From Planctomycetota bacterium (GTDB taxonomy: Bacteria; Planctomycetota; UBA1135), in assembly GCA_021776795.1 (NCBI GenBank), contig JAJFFC010000008.1:1-64000 (forward strand): a DNA stretch of 64,000 nt, in the 5' to 3' direction. Numbering within the stretch: the stretch's first letter is position 1; each line of letters begins with the position of its first letter. Made by a program: the position numbers and the translations under genes. Shown piece by piece: positions 1 to 8,232 of this stretch. Below the pieces are notes generated by a model. It saw nothing but the letters and a program-made list of their open reading frames with translations, did no database searches and was not told the origin of the DNA.

Positions 1-114
1 GAATGAAGAATCCCTTCTTCGCCTGGTGTCTGCTATCTTGGTGGAAACCAGTGACGAATGGGAGACTGGAAAAACTTACCTACTCATGGAAGGCATTTGA
101 TGAACCTGCCGCTT

Positions 115-441
115 TTACAGAAAAGATGTTGCTCTATCATCTGAAACATCGTCGTGCTCATAGTATGCAATCTCTACCTGATTGAGTTTAATTCCACCAA
201 GCCCAAAAATATCTCTTCGAGAATGGTAGGCGACTACAATATCTCGATTCTCATTCATCGCTACAGTGGCATGGTCAGCTAGGCGATCTGTTGGGCCAAC
301 TCCATTCGGGAGCGAATAACCATCAGTAGCAAGTGGAACCTCCTTTGAACCCGCCCCAAATCCACGAGCAATATCATTCGCTTGAGGAACTCCGGCAAAA
401 ACAAACGAGAGGGAAACAAAAAACAAAAGAATGCACCTCAT
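115..441 (-). CDS. short secreted hypothetical protein (possible gene remnant)
   Basis: A 108-residue ORF with a good N-terminal signal peptide (MRCILLFFVSLSFVFA, cleavage probably near GVPQA), then a short domain with DRLADHATVAMNENRDIVVAYHS and QVEIAYYEH. The phrase pattern of an observed behaviour verb followed by AYHS and VEIAYYE recalls the first blade of secreted sialidase-like propellers, but only one such unit is present before the TAA stop. Downstream on the same strand, frame 0 is again open for about 25 codons (1-75) after a second stop, so this could be the 5' end of a longer gene broken by stops or a frameshift. No function can be assigned. Its start is divergent from the next gene. 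Confidence 0.4.
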   Translation of the reverse strand: MRCILLFFVSLSFVFAGVPQANDIARGFGAGSKEVPLATDGYSLPNGVGPTDRLADHATVAMNENRDIVVAYHSRRDIFGLGGIKLNQVEIAYYEHDDVSDDRATSFL

Positions 442-562
442 ACAGGCAATATTAGCCGTGGAGAGCCAGGATTACATCAAATTTCCATTTTTTCCTACCC
501 TGGACAAATTGGTGGGGTATCTTCATAGTGGGCTTTGGGGACATTTTCGTCCCCCTCACGAA

Positions 563-1615
563 ATGTTCAGATTCATCTCTATTGCTTGTTTGGCACTTGC
601 CATCTCCACGACCTCATTCGCACAAGAAATATTAATTCTTGGGGGTGGAGGCGACCTTCACTCTGTTGACCTTAACTCTGGGGATGCTACCTTCATTGGC
701 ACCGCTGGTCTCACACCCCATTTTTGGAGTGGAATGGCGATCAACAGCAGTGGCCAAATTTTTGCCTGCTACGGTAGATATTTTAGCGAATATGAAATTT
801 ATGAAATCAACCCAACTAATGGTCAAGCCACTTTCGTGTCTCAGACAAACCTGTTTGGCCTTTCAGCATTGGCTTTTGATTCTAATGATGTGCTTTACGG
901 CCTGAATGACCGTACAGCACCGTTGGGAACCAGACCGATGGACCTCTATACAATCGACCTCCAAACGGGAGCCACTGCTTTGATTGGCGACACGGGAATA
1001 ACCAACTCATTGGCTATGGATTTCCACGATGGTTCTCTTTGGTGTTTCAACCCAACAGCTGGACTTCACAAGCTCGACCAATTCACAGGTATTGCGACCG
1101 ATGTGAACCAGGCATTTCGAGGACCTATTGGAGCAACAGCCTCAATGTGCTTCAATGATGCTGGCACCCTCTATCATCTAGACGGTGGGCTCTGGATGGT
1201 GGACACCATTTCGGGCACATTCAGTCTGGCAAATGAACTGACTCCTTTTGGCTTTTGGGCAGAAGCTGTGTTTCTTGAAGGTCCAAATCCAGCTTTCTCG
1301 GTCTGGCTTTCTGGCGTAGGAGGCGGCATGGTTGAAATCAAATGCGCCGGCGCCGCACCTTTCGCACAAATAGGAATTGGCATTGCAGGAGGTTCAGGAG
1401 GACCGACATTTATTCCACCAGGATTCCCTTGTGCAGGCATTTCGATGAATCTGAACTCTAATATGCGCCCACTAGGAACAACGATTGCAGATCTAGATGG
1501 TAAAGCCGAATTCGGACCAATTTTTATCCCAGCTGGAGCCGTTGACCTTCTCCATGTTCAGGCAATTGACCTCAGCACGTGTAGTACGAGCAACCAGGTG
1601 ACCATGTCATTCTGA
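563..1615 (+). CDS. secreted beta-propeller-like protein
   Basis: A 350-residue protein. The ATG at 563 is chosen because it starts directly with a signal peptide (MFRFISIACLALAISTTSFA); the open frame upstream is not signal-like. Residues about 20-270 are repeats of the type DLNSGDATFIGTAG and DLQTGATALIGDTG, typical of secreted propeller proteins in which each blade relates an observed value to time or position. The last ~90 residues form a separate beta domain ending LLHVQAIDLSTCSTSNQVTMSF, which resembles the C-termini of the proteins ending at 38653 and 51376. Exported; ligand unknown. Base composition is clearly more AT-rich than the genes after 1863. Confidence 0.75.
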   Translation: MFRFISIACLALAISTTSFAQEILILGGGGDLHSVDLNSGDATFIGTAGLTPHFWSGMAINSSGQIFACYGRYFSEYEIYEINPTNGQATFVSQTNLFGLSALAFDSNDVLYGLNDRTAPLGTRPMDLYTIDLQTGATALIGDTGITNSLAMDFHDGSLWCFNPTAGLHKLDQFTGIATDVNQAFRGPIGATASMCFNDAGTLYHLDGGLWMVDTISGTFSLANELTPFGFWAEAVFLEGPNPAFSVWLSGVGGGMVEIKCAGAAPFAQIGIGIAGGSGGPTFIPPGFPCAGISMNLNSNMRPLGTTIADLDGKAEFGPIFIPAGAVDLLHVQAIDLSTCSTSNQVTMSF

Positions 1616-1740
1616 GGTTCAAGAGTCACCACCTCTCCCATGGATAATTAGGTGTGCTGAAACTGTGCTAAAAACGGTGCAGCAACTGTCGTCGATAGTT
1701 TTCGTCCGGCCATCTCTGTCCCCCAAAGATTGCCATGAAG

Positions 1741-1766
1741 GAAAAGGGCTTGTCGGCCCAACGCCC
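1741..1766 (-). terminator. hairpin with T-rich tail
   Basis: Read on the minus strand, GGGC and TTG pair with CAA and GCCC around a GGCCGA loop (1746-1766), followed directly by TTTTCCTT. It lies 33 bases beyond the tRNA-Arg fragment, about where the terminator of an intact tRNA gene would be expected. Confidence 0.45.
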
Positions 1767-1798
1767 TTCGATACAATCGGCTACGACCAAACCCAAAG

Positions 1799-1842
1799 TC
1801 GGTTTAGGAAACCGGTGCTCTATCCTGCTGAGCTACGGGGAC
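1799..1842 (-). pseudogene. 5' part of tRNA-Arg (anticodon CCT)
   Basis: On the minus strand the sequence begins with a 7-base acceptor strand (GTCCCCG), TA, a D-arm with GCTC/GAGC around AGCAGGATA, and an anticodon arm CCGG(T)-TTCCTAA-(A)CCG carrying CCT at 1808-1806. All are standard for bacterial tRNA-Arg(CCT). Beyond 1799 neither a T-arm with a TTCGA-type loop nor the CGGGGAC acceptor complement can be found; the nearest partial match, GGGGGAC at 1724-1718, is too far away and has no T-arm before it. I read this as a tRNA gene whose 3' half has been lost or replaced, but an unusual structure cannot be excluded. Confidence 0.6.
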
Positions 1843-1862
1843 TCAGGAGGGCGAGGATTCTA

Positions 1863-3131
1863 TCAGTCCGTCTTCTCGGCGAGCCAAAGGCGTTTCAGGA
1901 CAAGGCCATTCTTGGTTTTGGCATTACGCCAAACGGTCAGCACACTCGTCTCGGTAGAACGCATAGACAGGAAACCAGAATCGCGCGAATTGGGAACCAC
2001 CCCGAGCACCTGTTTGGGGCCTGGAAATCCTTTCTTTGGAATTTTGCGCAAGACCCACTGCGCTTTGCCATCGTCGGTCTTTTCTAGCCAAGACACGGCG
2101 ACTTCGCCCTGAGGGAAGTAGGCAGCCTCGACGCGACCAATGGTGTGATTCCCTCCGGCCAAAATGGTCGGGATGACAAATCTAGTGCCACCACTTCGCG
2201 ACAACACCGCTTTGACCTGAGGAAGCTTACCTTGGAATTGGGTGTACCACGCTGCCGTCACAAAGCGACCTTGATTGGTGATGGCTGGACCATTCACTGG
2301 ACAGGTCTGGGTCTTCCATTGGTCAGCCCTCATGGCCAGGTCCTCTGCTTGCTCCCCTTCCGGGGCCAAAGGATCTTCGCGTACCAAATGAATATCGCGC
2401 ATTTCCTCTTCACTGCGATTGCGGTAAATCACAATCGTTTTGCCGTTGGGCAGCACCACGCCGGCAGTGTCACAGCAATCGCACACACGTTCATCGAGCA
2501 AGCGTTCGGCGGACTTGGAGCCATCGGCGTGAATGATCACGCTGCGCAACATGGTGGGGTCTTCCATGGTGGCACCAGCTTGCAAGAAACTGGCCTGGAA
2601 GGAGCCGTCGGGCAAGGGCAACAAAGTCACAAAGCCATGCTCTCGCGAGGCTAAATCTTGATGCAGCCACGCGCTCTCGGACCAGGCCGCTTCTGCGCTT
2701 GCACGCCAACGGTAGCGAATGCCATAGCCGGAAGAGTTGCCGCCCTCCTGCGCCGGCAGTCGAACCAACCAAGTCACGAGGGCAGCACCGCTTTCTTGCA
2801 CGGCCATGCGCGGGGTGTCGGCCCAGTTTAAAAACAGCTCGCGCCCTCGCGTGATTTCTTGGGCTTCAATCCAGGCACTTCCCTGCCATTGCGCCGTACG
2901 CAACACAGGTGTCGATGGGGCACCTTCTTCAGCCCCCGGCAGCATATCCACCCACAGCAAATGAGTTTGCGCAAGCGGACCCTCGGCAAAGCTGGCCAAC
3001 TGCATTTGCTCCCCTGCTGGCAGAGGCAACTCTTCTTGATGCAGAGAGAGCTGAGCTTGTAACGGCGCCGCCACGGCCGAGGCAACGCCCAAAATCAAAG
3101 CGAAACAGGTTAAGGAGAATCGAAGCAACAT
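1863..3131 (-). CDS. secreted sialidase-like (BNR-type) repeat protein
   Basis: A 422-residue protein starting at the ATG at 3131, immediately before a signal peptide (MLLRFSLTCFALILGVASAVAA). The body has repeated beta-sheet segments with W-rich ends and the motif DERVCDCCDTAG in mid-protein, a Cys cluster seen in a subgroup of exo-alpha-sialidase-family propellers of Bacteroidota and Planctomycetota. The later segment NHTIGRVEAAYFPQGEVAVSWLE fits another blade. Probably periplasmic or cell-surface; sialidase catalytic residues are not evident, so the substrate is open. It lies 20 bases downstream of the next gene on the same strand and is probably cotranscribed with it. Confidence 0.7.
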   Translation of the reverse strand: MLLRFSLTCFALILGVASAVAAPLQAQLSLHQEELPLPAGEQMQLASFAEGPLAQTHLLWVDMLPGAEEGAPSTPVLRTAQWQGSAWIEAQEITRGRELFLNWADTPRMAVQESGAALVTWLVRLPAQEGGNSSGYGIRYRWRASAEAAWSESAWLHQDLASREHGFVTLLPLPDGSFQASFLQAGATMEDPTMLRSVIIHADGSKSAERLLDERVCDCCDTAGVVLPNGKTIVIYRNRSEEEMRDIHLVREDPLAPEGEQAEDLAMRADQWKTQTCPVNGPAITNQGRFVTAAWYTQFQGKLPQVKAVLSRSGGTRFVIPTILAGGNHTIGRVEAAYFPQGEVAVSWLEKTDDGKAQWVLRKIPKKGFPGPKQVLGVVPNSRDSGFLSMRSTETSVLTVWRNAKTKNGLVLKRLWLAEKTD

Positions 3132-3151
3132 GTGTGTCCAGGCTTGAGAAA

Positions 3152-4468
3152 CTATTCCTTTTTCGGCAGCTCCATCACCTTCCACCAGACTTCTTGTCCA
3201 TCTTGGGCTCCGAAGGCGATTTTGCTGCCGTCAGAAGAGAATACGGGCGTTCCCACGCTGGTGTAAGTCGGACTTTCGGTCTTTCCAACCACCACTATCC
3301 AGCCGTCATCGGTCTGCACCCGCAACGCAACCTGCTCGCTATCGGGACTCCACACCGGCAACACCGCGCGCTTAAAGGGCCCTAACGCTTTCTGCCCATC
3401 GATGTACAGGAAGCACTCGCCATCGGGTTTGCGCAGAACCCAAGTGCCGCTTTCATCCATCGCGGCTTCGTCCATGCCATCGAGCCAACGCGTGTTGAGA
3501 TCGGGCATGCCCAAGGTAGTGCTGGCTGTGCCATGGTCGAGGACCACGGCGACCTTCTTGCCGTCGGGAGAAATTACGGGGCTACTCGCCGAGCCAGCTC
3601 GGACTTTCCAAGTCTGTCCAGAGACCGATACGCTCACTTCATCATTCCGCTGGATGATGTAGGCCAACTTGCGGCCATCGGCACTCAAGGTTGGCGAAGC
3701 ACAGGATTCATCTTCCTCGCCAGAAACAATCTTGCCATCGAGATAAGCTTCGCCGCGGAACTTCGGCATGCCACTTCCGCCTGGAGCCATGCCGCCAAAG
3801 CCCATGCCATCGGAACCATCGGGCATAGAAGTGGCCGTCCACGCCACCGCTTTGCCATCGGGCGTGGCCGTCAGCCCACTCACCCACATGAATGGACCGA
3901 TTTCTTCTTTGCCGAGGAAAATCAGATAACCCTGATCTAATGCTGTGTAGCCGATCAACTTTCCCTGGTCGCTCAGTAGTGGCGGCGTAGCAGGAGATTG
4001 GCGCGTCTCTCCGGACTTCTTCTTCCCCACCATGAGGGTGTACTTGCCACCGGTGTACCAACCCTCCTTGCTCAGTTTGACGCCCTTGCCAGACCAATAG
4101 CCCAAGGTGCCGTTATCGCTGATGGTCATAAGGCCTGCCCAGTCATAGGAGCCCACCTTCTTGTCATTGAGAAGGACTTGCCACTTCTCCTTCTTGCCCT
4201 TGCGATCGCCGTGCGCCCAGCCCACGTGTTTGCTGTCGGCGCTAAACACAGGGCCTGCAAAATAATCATGCCCTTTGTCGACGGCTTCCCCATCCAGGAT
4301 TATCTGCGTCTTCTCGCCGTCATGGAAAAACACCGCCAGGCGTGTTCCATCGGAGCTGAAGTGGAAGCTGGTGACCGCCGTGCCCGCTTCTTGGCTGTAG
4401 GCCAGACGCTCGACAAAGGGCTCCGGCGCCGCAGGCGCCTGAAATGCAAATACCAGGAGAGAGAGCAT
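3152..4468 (-). CDS. secreted PD40/WD40-like beta-propeller protein
   Basis: A 438-residue protein. The ATG at 4468 is preferred over the longer frame because it gives MLSLLVFAFQAPAAP, a short signal peptide, and removes overlap with the divergent ppx gene. Repeated phrases such as HFSSDGTRLAVFF, VISPDGKKVAVVL, VWSPDSEQVALRV and VFSSDGSKIAFGA are classic PD40/TolB-type propeller blades (at least six). A central glycine/methionine-rich stretch (GSDGMGFGGMAPGGSGM) interrupts the repeats around residue 215. Probably an exported binding protein. First gene of a likely two-gene operon with the sialidase-like protein. Confidence 0.75.
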   Translation of the reverse strand: MLSLLVFAFQAPAAPEPFVERLAYSQEAGTAVTSFHFSSDGTRLAVFFHDGEKTQIILDGEAVDKGHDYFAGPVFSADSKHVGWAHGDRKGKKEKWQVLLNDKKVGSYDWAGLMTISDNGTLGYWSGKGVKLSKEGWYTGGKYTLMVGKKKSGETRQSPATPPLLSDQGKLIGYTALDQGYLIFLGKEEIGPFMWVSGLTATPDGKAVAWTATSMPDGSDGMGFGGMAPGGSGMPKFRGEAYLDGKIVSGEEDESCASPTLSADGRKLAYIIQRNDEVSVSVSGQTWKVRAGSASSPVISPDGKKVAVVLDHGTASTTLGMPDLNTRWLDGMDEAAMDESGTWVLRKPDGECFLYIDGQKALGPFKRAVLPVWSPDSEQVALRVQTDDGWIVVVGKTESPTYTSVGTPVFSSDGSKIAFGAQDGQEVWWKVMELPKKE

Positions 4469-4517
4469 GTCCCAATGTAGCCTTGCTTCTCCCCCTCGGT
4501 CACGCTGAACTAGGGGT

Positions 4518-6035
4518 ATGAATCCCCCGCCTGAGCCGGTCCATGCCGCCGCCGTCGACCTGGGCTCCAACTCCTTCCACATGGTCATTGCCACCTGGGA
4601 AGATGGTGTATTGCGCGTGGTCGACCGCATTCGCGAGCGCGTGCTCTTGGCATCGGCCCTGGACAAGAGGGCGCGGCTCTCGGGGGATGGCGTGGAGCGG
4701 GCCATGGCCACCCTCGCGCGATTCAGCCAACGACTCGAAGAACTCCCCAATCCGCGAGTGCGCGCTGTAGGCACCAACACCTTCCGCGTGGTGCGCGACC
4801 CCAGGGATTTTCACGCCATGGCGGAAGAGGCTTTGGGGCAACGCATCGGCATTCTGGCGGGCGCGGAAGAAGCGCGCATGATTTACAAAGGCATTCGCTA
4901 TGACATCGGTCGCCAAGGAGACATGATTTTGGCGGTCGATATCGGCGGAGGCTCGACCGAACTCATGGCGGGAGACGGCGCCGCGCCGACGGTGGCCGAA
5001 AGCATGAACATGGGTTCGGGATCGTGGACGGAACGGTTTTTTCAGGGCGGCGAGATTCGCCCCAAAGCCATGCGCAATGCCACCCTTGCGGCCGAGCGCA
5101 AGGTGTCGCGTTATCGCAGACGCCTACCGCAAGCAGATCAGGCTCATTGCTTTGGAAGTTCCGGAACCGTGTTGTCTTTAGCGCGCATCTTGCAGCGCGC
5201 AGGTTGGGTCACCGAAGGCAGCATCACGCGCGAGGCCATGGAGCGGCTCTACCGGGACATTGAAGAAGAGAACCATCTCGATGACTTCCAACTCGACGGC
5301 CTTTCTTCTGGCCGCCGCAGCACTTTCCTCGGTGGCATGTGCATTTTGATGGGCGTCATGCGCGCGCTGGACATCCAGCAGCTGCACACCACCGAAGCCG
5401 CGCTGCGAGAAGGATTGCTGTTGGATTTGCTCGGCCGCCTTGGTGGCGGCGAAGAAGATTTGCGCGAATCCACGGTGGAACATATGCAAAATCGTTACCG
5501 CATCGATCTCGACCAAGCGCAGCGGGTGGCGAAAACAGCCAAAGCCCTGGCCAAGGAGGCGGGGAAGCCCTGGGACTACAGCAAAGAAGATCGCCTAGAA
5601 CTCCGTTGGGCAGCGGCACTGCATGAAATGGGGCTGTTCATTCGTCATCAGGCATTTCATCGCCATGGCGCTTGGCTCGTTGCCAATGCCGACATGCCTG
5701 GATTCAGTACTGGCGAATGCGCGCGTTTGGCGTTTCTCTTGCGTCAGCAGCGGCAAGGGTTCTCGGTGAAGTCCTTAGAAGAGTTCGCGAAACGCGATCG
5801 CGAGGGCATCGCACAGTCGACCCTGCTGTTGCGCCTTTCGGTGTTGCTGCATCGCACCCGCGCACCAGAAGAAATGCCCTTACGCTTCGAGGCGCCCAAG
5901 GCCCATCGCATGGAAGTGATTGCGCCGGATGGATGGTGGGAGGACCACCCGCTGACCGCTGTCGATGTCGAAGAAGAAGCGGAGCACTGGGAGGAACATG
6001 GCTACCGATTAGTCGCCATGGAAGAGCGCGCCTAG
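4518..6035 (+). CDS. ppx: exopolyphosphatase / guanosine pentaphosphatase (Ppx/GppA)
   Basis: A 505-residue cytoplasmic enzyme, a normal length for Ppx. Phosphate-binding signatures of the actin-like ASKHA fold are present: AAVDLGSNSFHMVI near residue 10, AVGTNTFRVV near 90, GAEEARMIYKGI near 115 and AVDIGGGSTELM near 140. The C-terminal third has an HD-like helical domain (ALHEMGLFIRH near residue 370). It hydrolyses terminal phosphates of polyphosphate or pppGpp. It is convergent with, and overlaps by 4 bp, the polyphosphate kinase gene, which supports a polyphosphate role. Confidence 0.93.
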   Translation: MNPPPEPVHAAAVDLGSNSFHMVIATWEDGVLRVVDRIRERVLLASALDKRARLSGDGVERAMATLARFSQRLEELPNPRVRAVGTNTFRVVRDPRDFHAMAEEALGQRIGILAGAEEARMIYKGIRYDIGRQGDMILAVDIGGGSTELMAGDGAAPTVAESMNMGSGSWTERFFQGGEIRPKAMRNATLAAERKVSRYRRRLPQADQAHCFGSSGTVLSLARILQRAGWVTEGSITREAMERLYRDIEEENHLDDFQLDGLSSGRRSTFLGGMCILMGVMRALDIQQLHTTEAALREGLLLDLLGRLGGGEEDLRESTVEHMQNRYRIDLDQAQRVAKTAKALAKEAGKPWDYSKEDRLELRWAAALHEMGLFIRHQAFHRHGAWLVANADMPGFSTGECARLAFLLRQQRQGFSVKSLEEFAKRDREGIAQSTLLLRLSVLLHRTRAPEEMPLRFEAPKAHRMEVIAPDGWWEDHPLTAVDVEEEAEHWEEHGYRLVAMEERA

Positions 6036-8134
6036 GTCGGGACGTAGCGCGCCAATGTCGCCTCCTGCGAAGAGAAGGCGCGCTCCCCTTGCGAAGCCAC
6101 ACGCACATAGGTGCCGTCGGCGCAGAGTTCCCAGGCATCCATGTCGTCGGCAAAGCAGGCTTCCAGCACTTCTTCGCGGACCCGTTGCGCCAATGCTGGA
6201 TCCAATATCGGCACCGATGCCTCGACGCGGTTATGCAGATTGCGTTCCATCCAGTCGGCGCTGGCAAAATGTACCGGCTTCTCGCCGCCGGCATGGAAAC
6301 AGTACACACGACTGTGCTCCAGGAAACGGCCAACAATGCTGCGTACGCGAATGTTCTCGGACAAGCCCGGAATCCCGGGACGAAGGCGACAAATGCCGCG
6401 CACCACCAGTTCAACCTGAACGCCGGCTTGGCTCGCACGATACAAAGCGCTAATGACGCCGGCATCGCTGAGACTATTCATCTTGGCTTGAATCCAGGCG
6501 GGGCGTCCCGCTTCGGCCTCTTGGATTTCACGCTCAATGCTTTCGAGCAAACTGTTGTACAGGCGCGTCGGCGCCATCACGATGCGCTTCATATGCGGCG
6601 CGCTGCCCAGTCCGGTCAACTGTAAGAATGCGTGGTGCACATCTTCGGCAATCGTTTCCTCAGCGCTGAGCAAACCGATATCGGTGTAGGCGCGCGCGGT
6701 ACCGGGGTGATAGTTGCCGGTGCCCAAATGCACATAACGCCGCAGCTGGTCGCCTTCGCGGCGGACGATGAGCAACATTTTGGCATGGGTCTTATGGCCG
6801 ACGACCCCATAGGTCACGTTGGCACCAGCTTCGTGCAACTGATTAGCTTTCTCAATGTTCTCCGCTTCATCGAAACGCGCACGCAACTCCACCACCGCCG
6901 TGACTTCTTTGCCTTCGCGCGAAGCCCGCGCTAGGGCAGCAACTACCGGCGACTTCTTCCCCGTGCGATAAAGCGTTTGCTTGATCGCTAGAACATCGGG
7001 GTCTGTCGCTGCCTGCTGCAACAAGTTCAACACCGGCGAGAAACTCTGATAAGGGTGGTGAAGCAAATAGTCACGCCGCCGTAAGGCTGCGAATAAATCT
7101 TCCTCTTCATCGAGTTCCGGCGGAAGCTGTGGCACCAAGGCCGCAAATTTGAGCTCAGGCAAATCGGCCTTGCCAACCAGGGCATCGAGGCGATGCATAT
7201 TCACCGGACCGTTGACGCGGTAGAGATCGCTGCGACCGAGACCAAACATCTGCAGCAAGAAGGCGGAAATCGTTTCCGGGCAGGAGCTTGGTACCTCAAG
7301 CCGCACCGGATGGCTAAAGCGACGATTGGACAGCTGACCGGAAACTGCCTTGAGCAGGTTGCCGTCTTCATCGTCGAGGGCAATGTCTTTGTCGCGGGTG
7401 ACCCGGAACTGGTGGCAACCAACAATGTCGAGCCCCGGCAGCACGGCCTCGATATGCGCATGGACCAGGGAGCTCAACAGGGTGAAGCCGGAGTAGCCTT
7501 CGCAGAGTTCCTCGGGAAGGGCAATCACGCGCGGCAAGGAACGCGGCACTTTGACCACAGCCAAAGAAACATCGCGGCCAAAGGAATCATGCCCCTGCAC
7601 TTCGACAATGAAGTTGAGACTGAGGCTGGCGACTCGCGGAAAGGGGTGAGCCGGATCCAAAGCCACCGGAGTCAGCACCGGAAGGACTTGCTCACGGAAA
7701 TAGTCCACCGCCCACTCTCTTTGCGCTTCCGTCCATTCTTCACGCCGCAACAGATACACCCCATCCTCGCGCAAGGCAGGAAGGATTTCCTCGTTCAGAA
7801 TCCGGTACTTCTCTTCCTCGAGCTGATGCGCGCGCTCCCCCAGCAAACCCAAGACCATGGTCGGGGTGTAGCCGTCATCTCCGCGGCGATCGATGGCATA
7901 TTCGATCTTCTGCTTGAGCCCAGCCACGCGCACCTCGAAAAACTCATCGAGATTGGAGCTGGTGATGCATAAAAAGCGCAGTCGCTCTAATAGCGGCCGG
8001 CGATCATCTTGAGCTTGGGCAAGAACTCGCTCCTGAAAGGCCAAATGGCTCAGGTCACGGTTCAAATAGGAGGTCTCTCGGCCTGCCATGGGCTCTCCTT
8101 GGGCTGCAGATGAGCGGGAATCCTCAATTGCCAT
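6032..8134 (-). CDS. ppk1: polyphosphate kinase 1
   Basis: A 700-residue PPK1 with the usual four domains. The N-terminal domain has YLNRDLSHLAFQERVL and CITSSNLDEFFEVRV. The catalytic part has VVELRARFDEAENI, the autophosphorylated histidine region VGHKTHAKMLLIVRRE, YVHLGTGNYHPGTA and a second conserved histidine in YCFHAGGE near residue 620. It reversibly polymerises ATP gamma-phosphate into polyphosphate, at the membrane or in the cytoplasm. An internal ATG at 8089 (MAGRETSYLNRD) is a possible alternative start because homology begins just after it. Convergent to ppx with a 4-bp overlap. Confidence 0.95.
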   Translation of the reverse strand: MAIEDSRSSAAQGEPMAGRETSYLNRDLSHLAFQERVLAQAQDDRRPLLERLRFLCITSSNLDEFFEVRVAGLKQKIEYAIDRRGDDGYTPTMVLGLLGERAHQLEEEKYRILNEEILPALREDGVYLLRREEWTEAQREWAVDYFREQVLPVLTPVALDPAHPFPRVASLSLNFIVEVQGHDSFGRDVSLAVVKVPRSLPRVIALPEELCEGYSGFTLLSSLVHAHIEAVLPGLDIVGCHQFRVTRDKDIALDDEDGNLLKAVSGQLSNRRFSHPVRLEVPSSCPETISAFLLQMFGLGRSDLYRVNGPVNMHRLDALVGKADLPELKFAALVPQLPPELDEEEDLFAALRRRDYLLHHPYQSFSPVLNLLQQAATDPDVLAIKQTLYRTGKKSPVVAALARASREGKEVTAVVELRARFDEAENIEKANQLHEAGANVTYGVVGHKTHAKMLLIVRREGDQLRRYVHLGTGNYHPGTARAYTDIGLLSAEETIAEDVHHAFLQLTGLGSAPHMKRIVMAPTRLYNSLLESIEREIQEAEAGRPAWIQAKMNSLSDAGVISALYRASQAGVQVELVVRGICRLRPGIPGLSENIRVRSIVGRFLEHSRVYCFHAGGEKPVHFASADWMERNLHNRVEASVPILDPALAQRVREEVLEACFADDMDAWELCADGTYVRVASQGERAFSSQEATLARYVPT

Positions 8135-8232
8135 CTCTACTCTATCGGTCAGGGAAAAATGCTTTTCAGGGCGTCTGTGGCTAAAATCTCTGGTGCGGCC
8201 CTCACGCCCCCCAATGTTGAGTCACCACGACC

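Noticed and set aside
1718-1842. tRNA-Arg with a ~50-base insertion using GGGGGAC at 1724-1718 as the 3' acceptor strand
   Set aside because: No T-arm with a TTCRA-type loop is found before it and position 66 would mispair; it is kept only as an alternative to test.
5672-6625. 317-codon plus-strand frame overlapping ppx and ppk1
   Set aside because: Both ppx and ppk1 are intact across it; its composition is typical of an out-of-phase frame.
7193-7972. 259-codon plus-strand frame
   Set aside because: Antisense shadow of ppk1.
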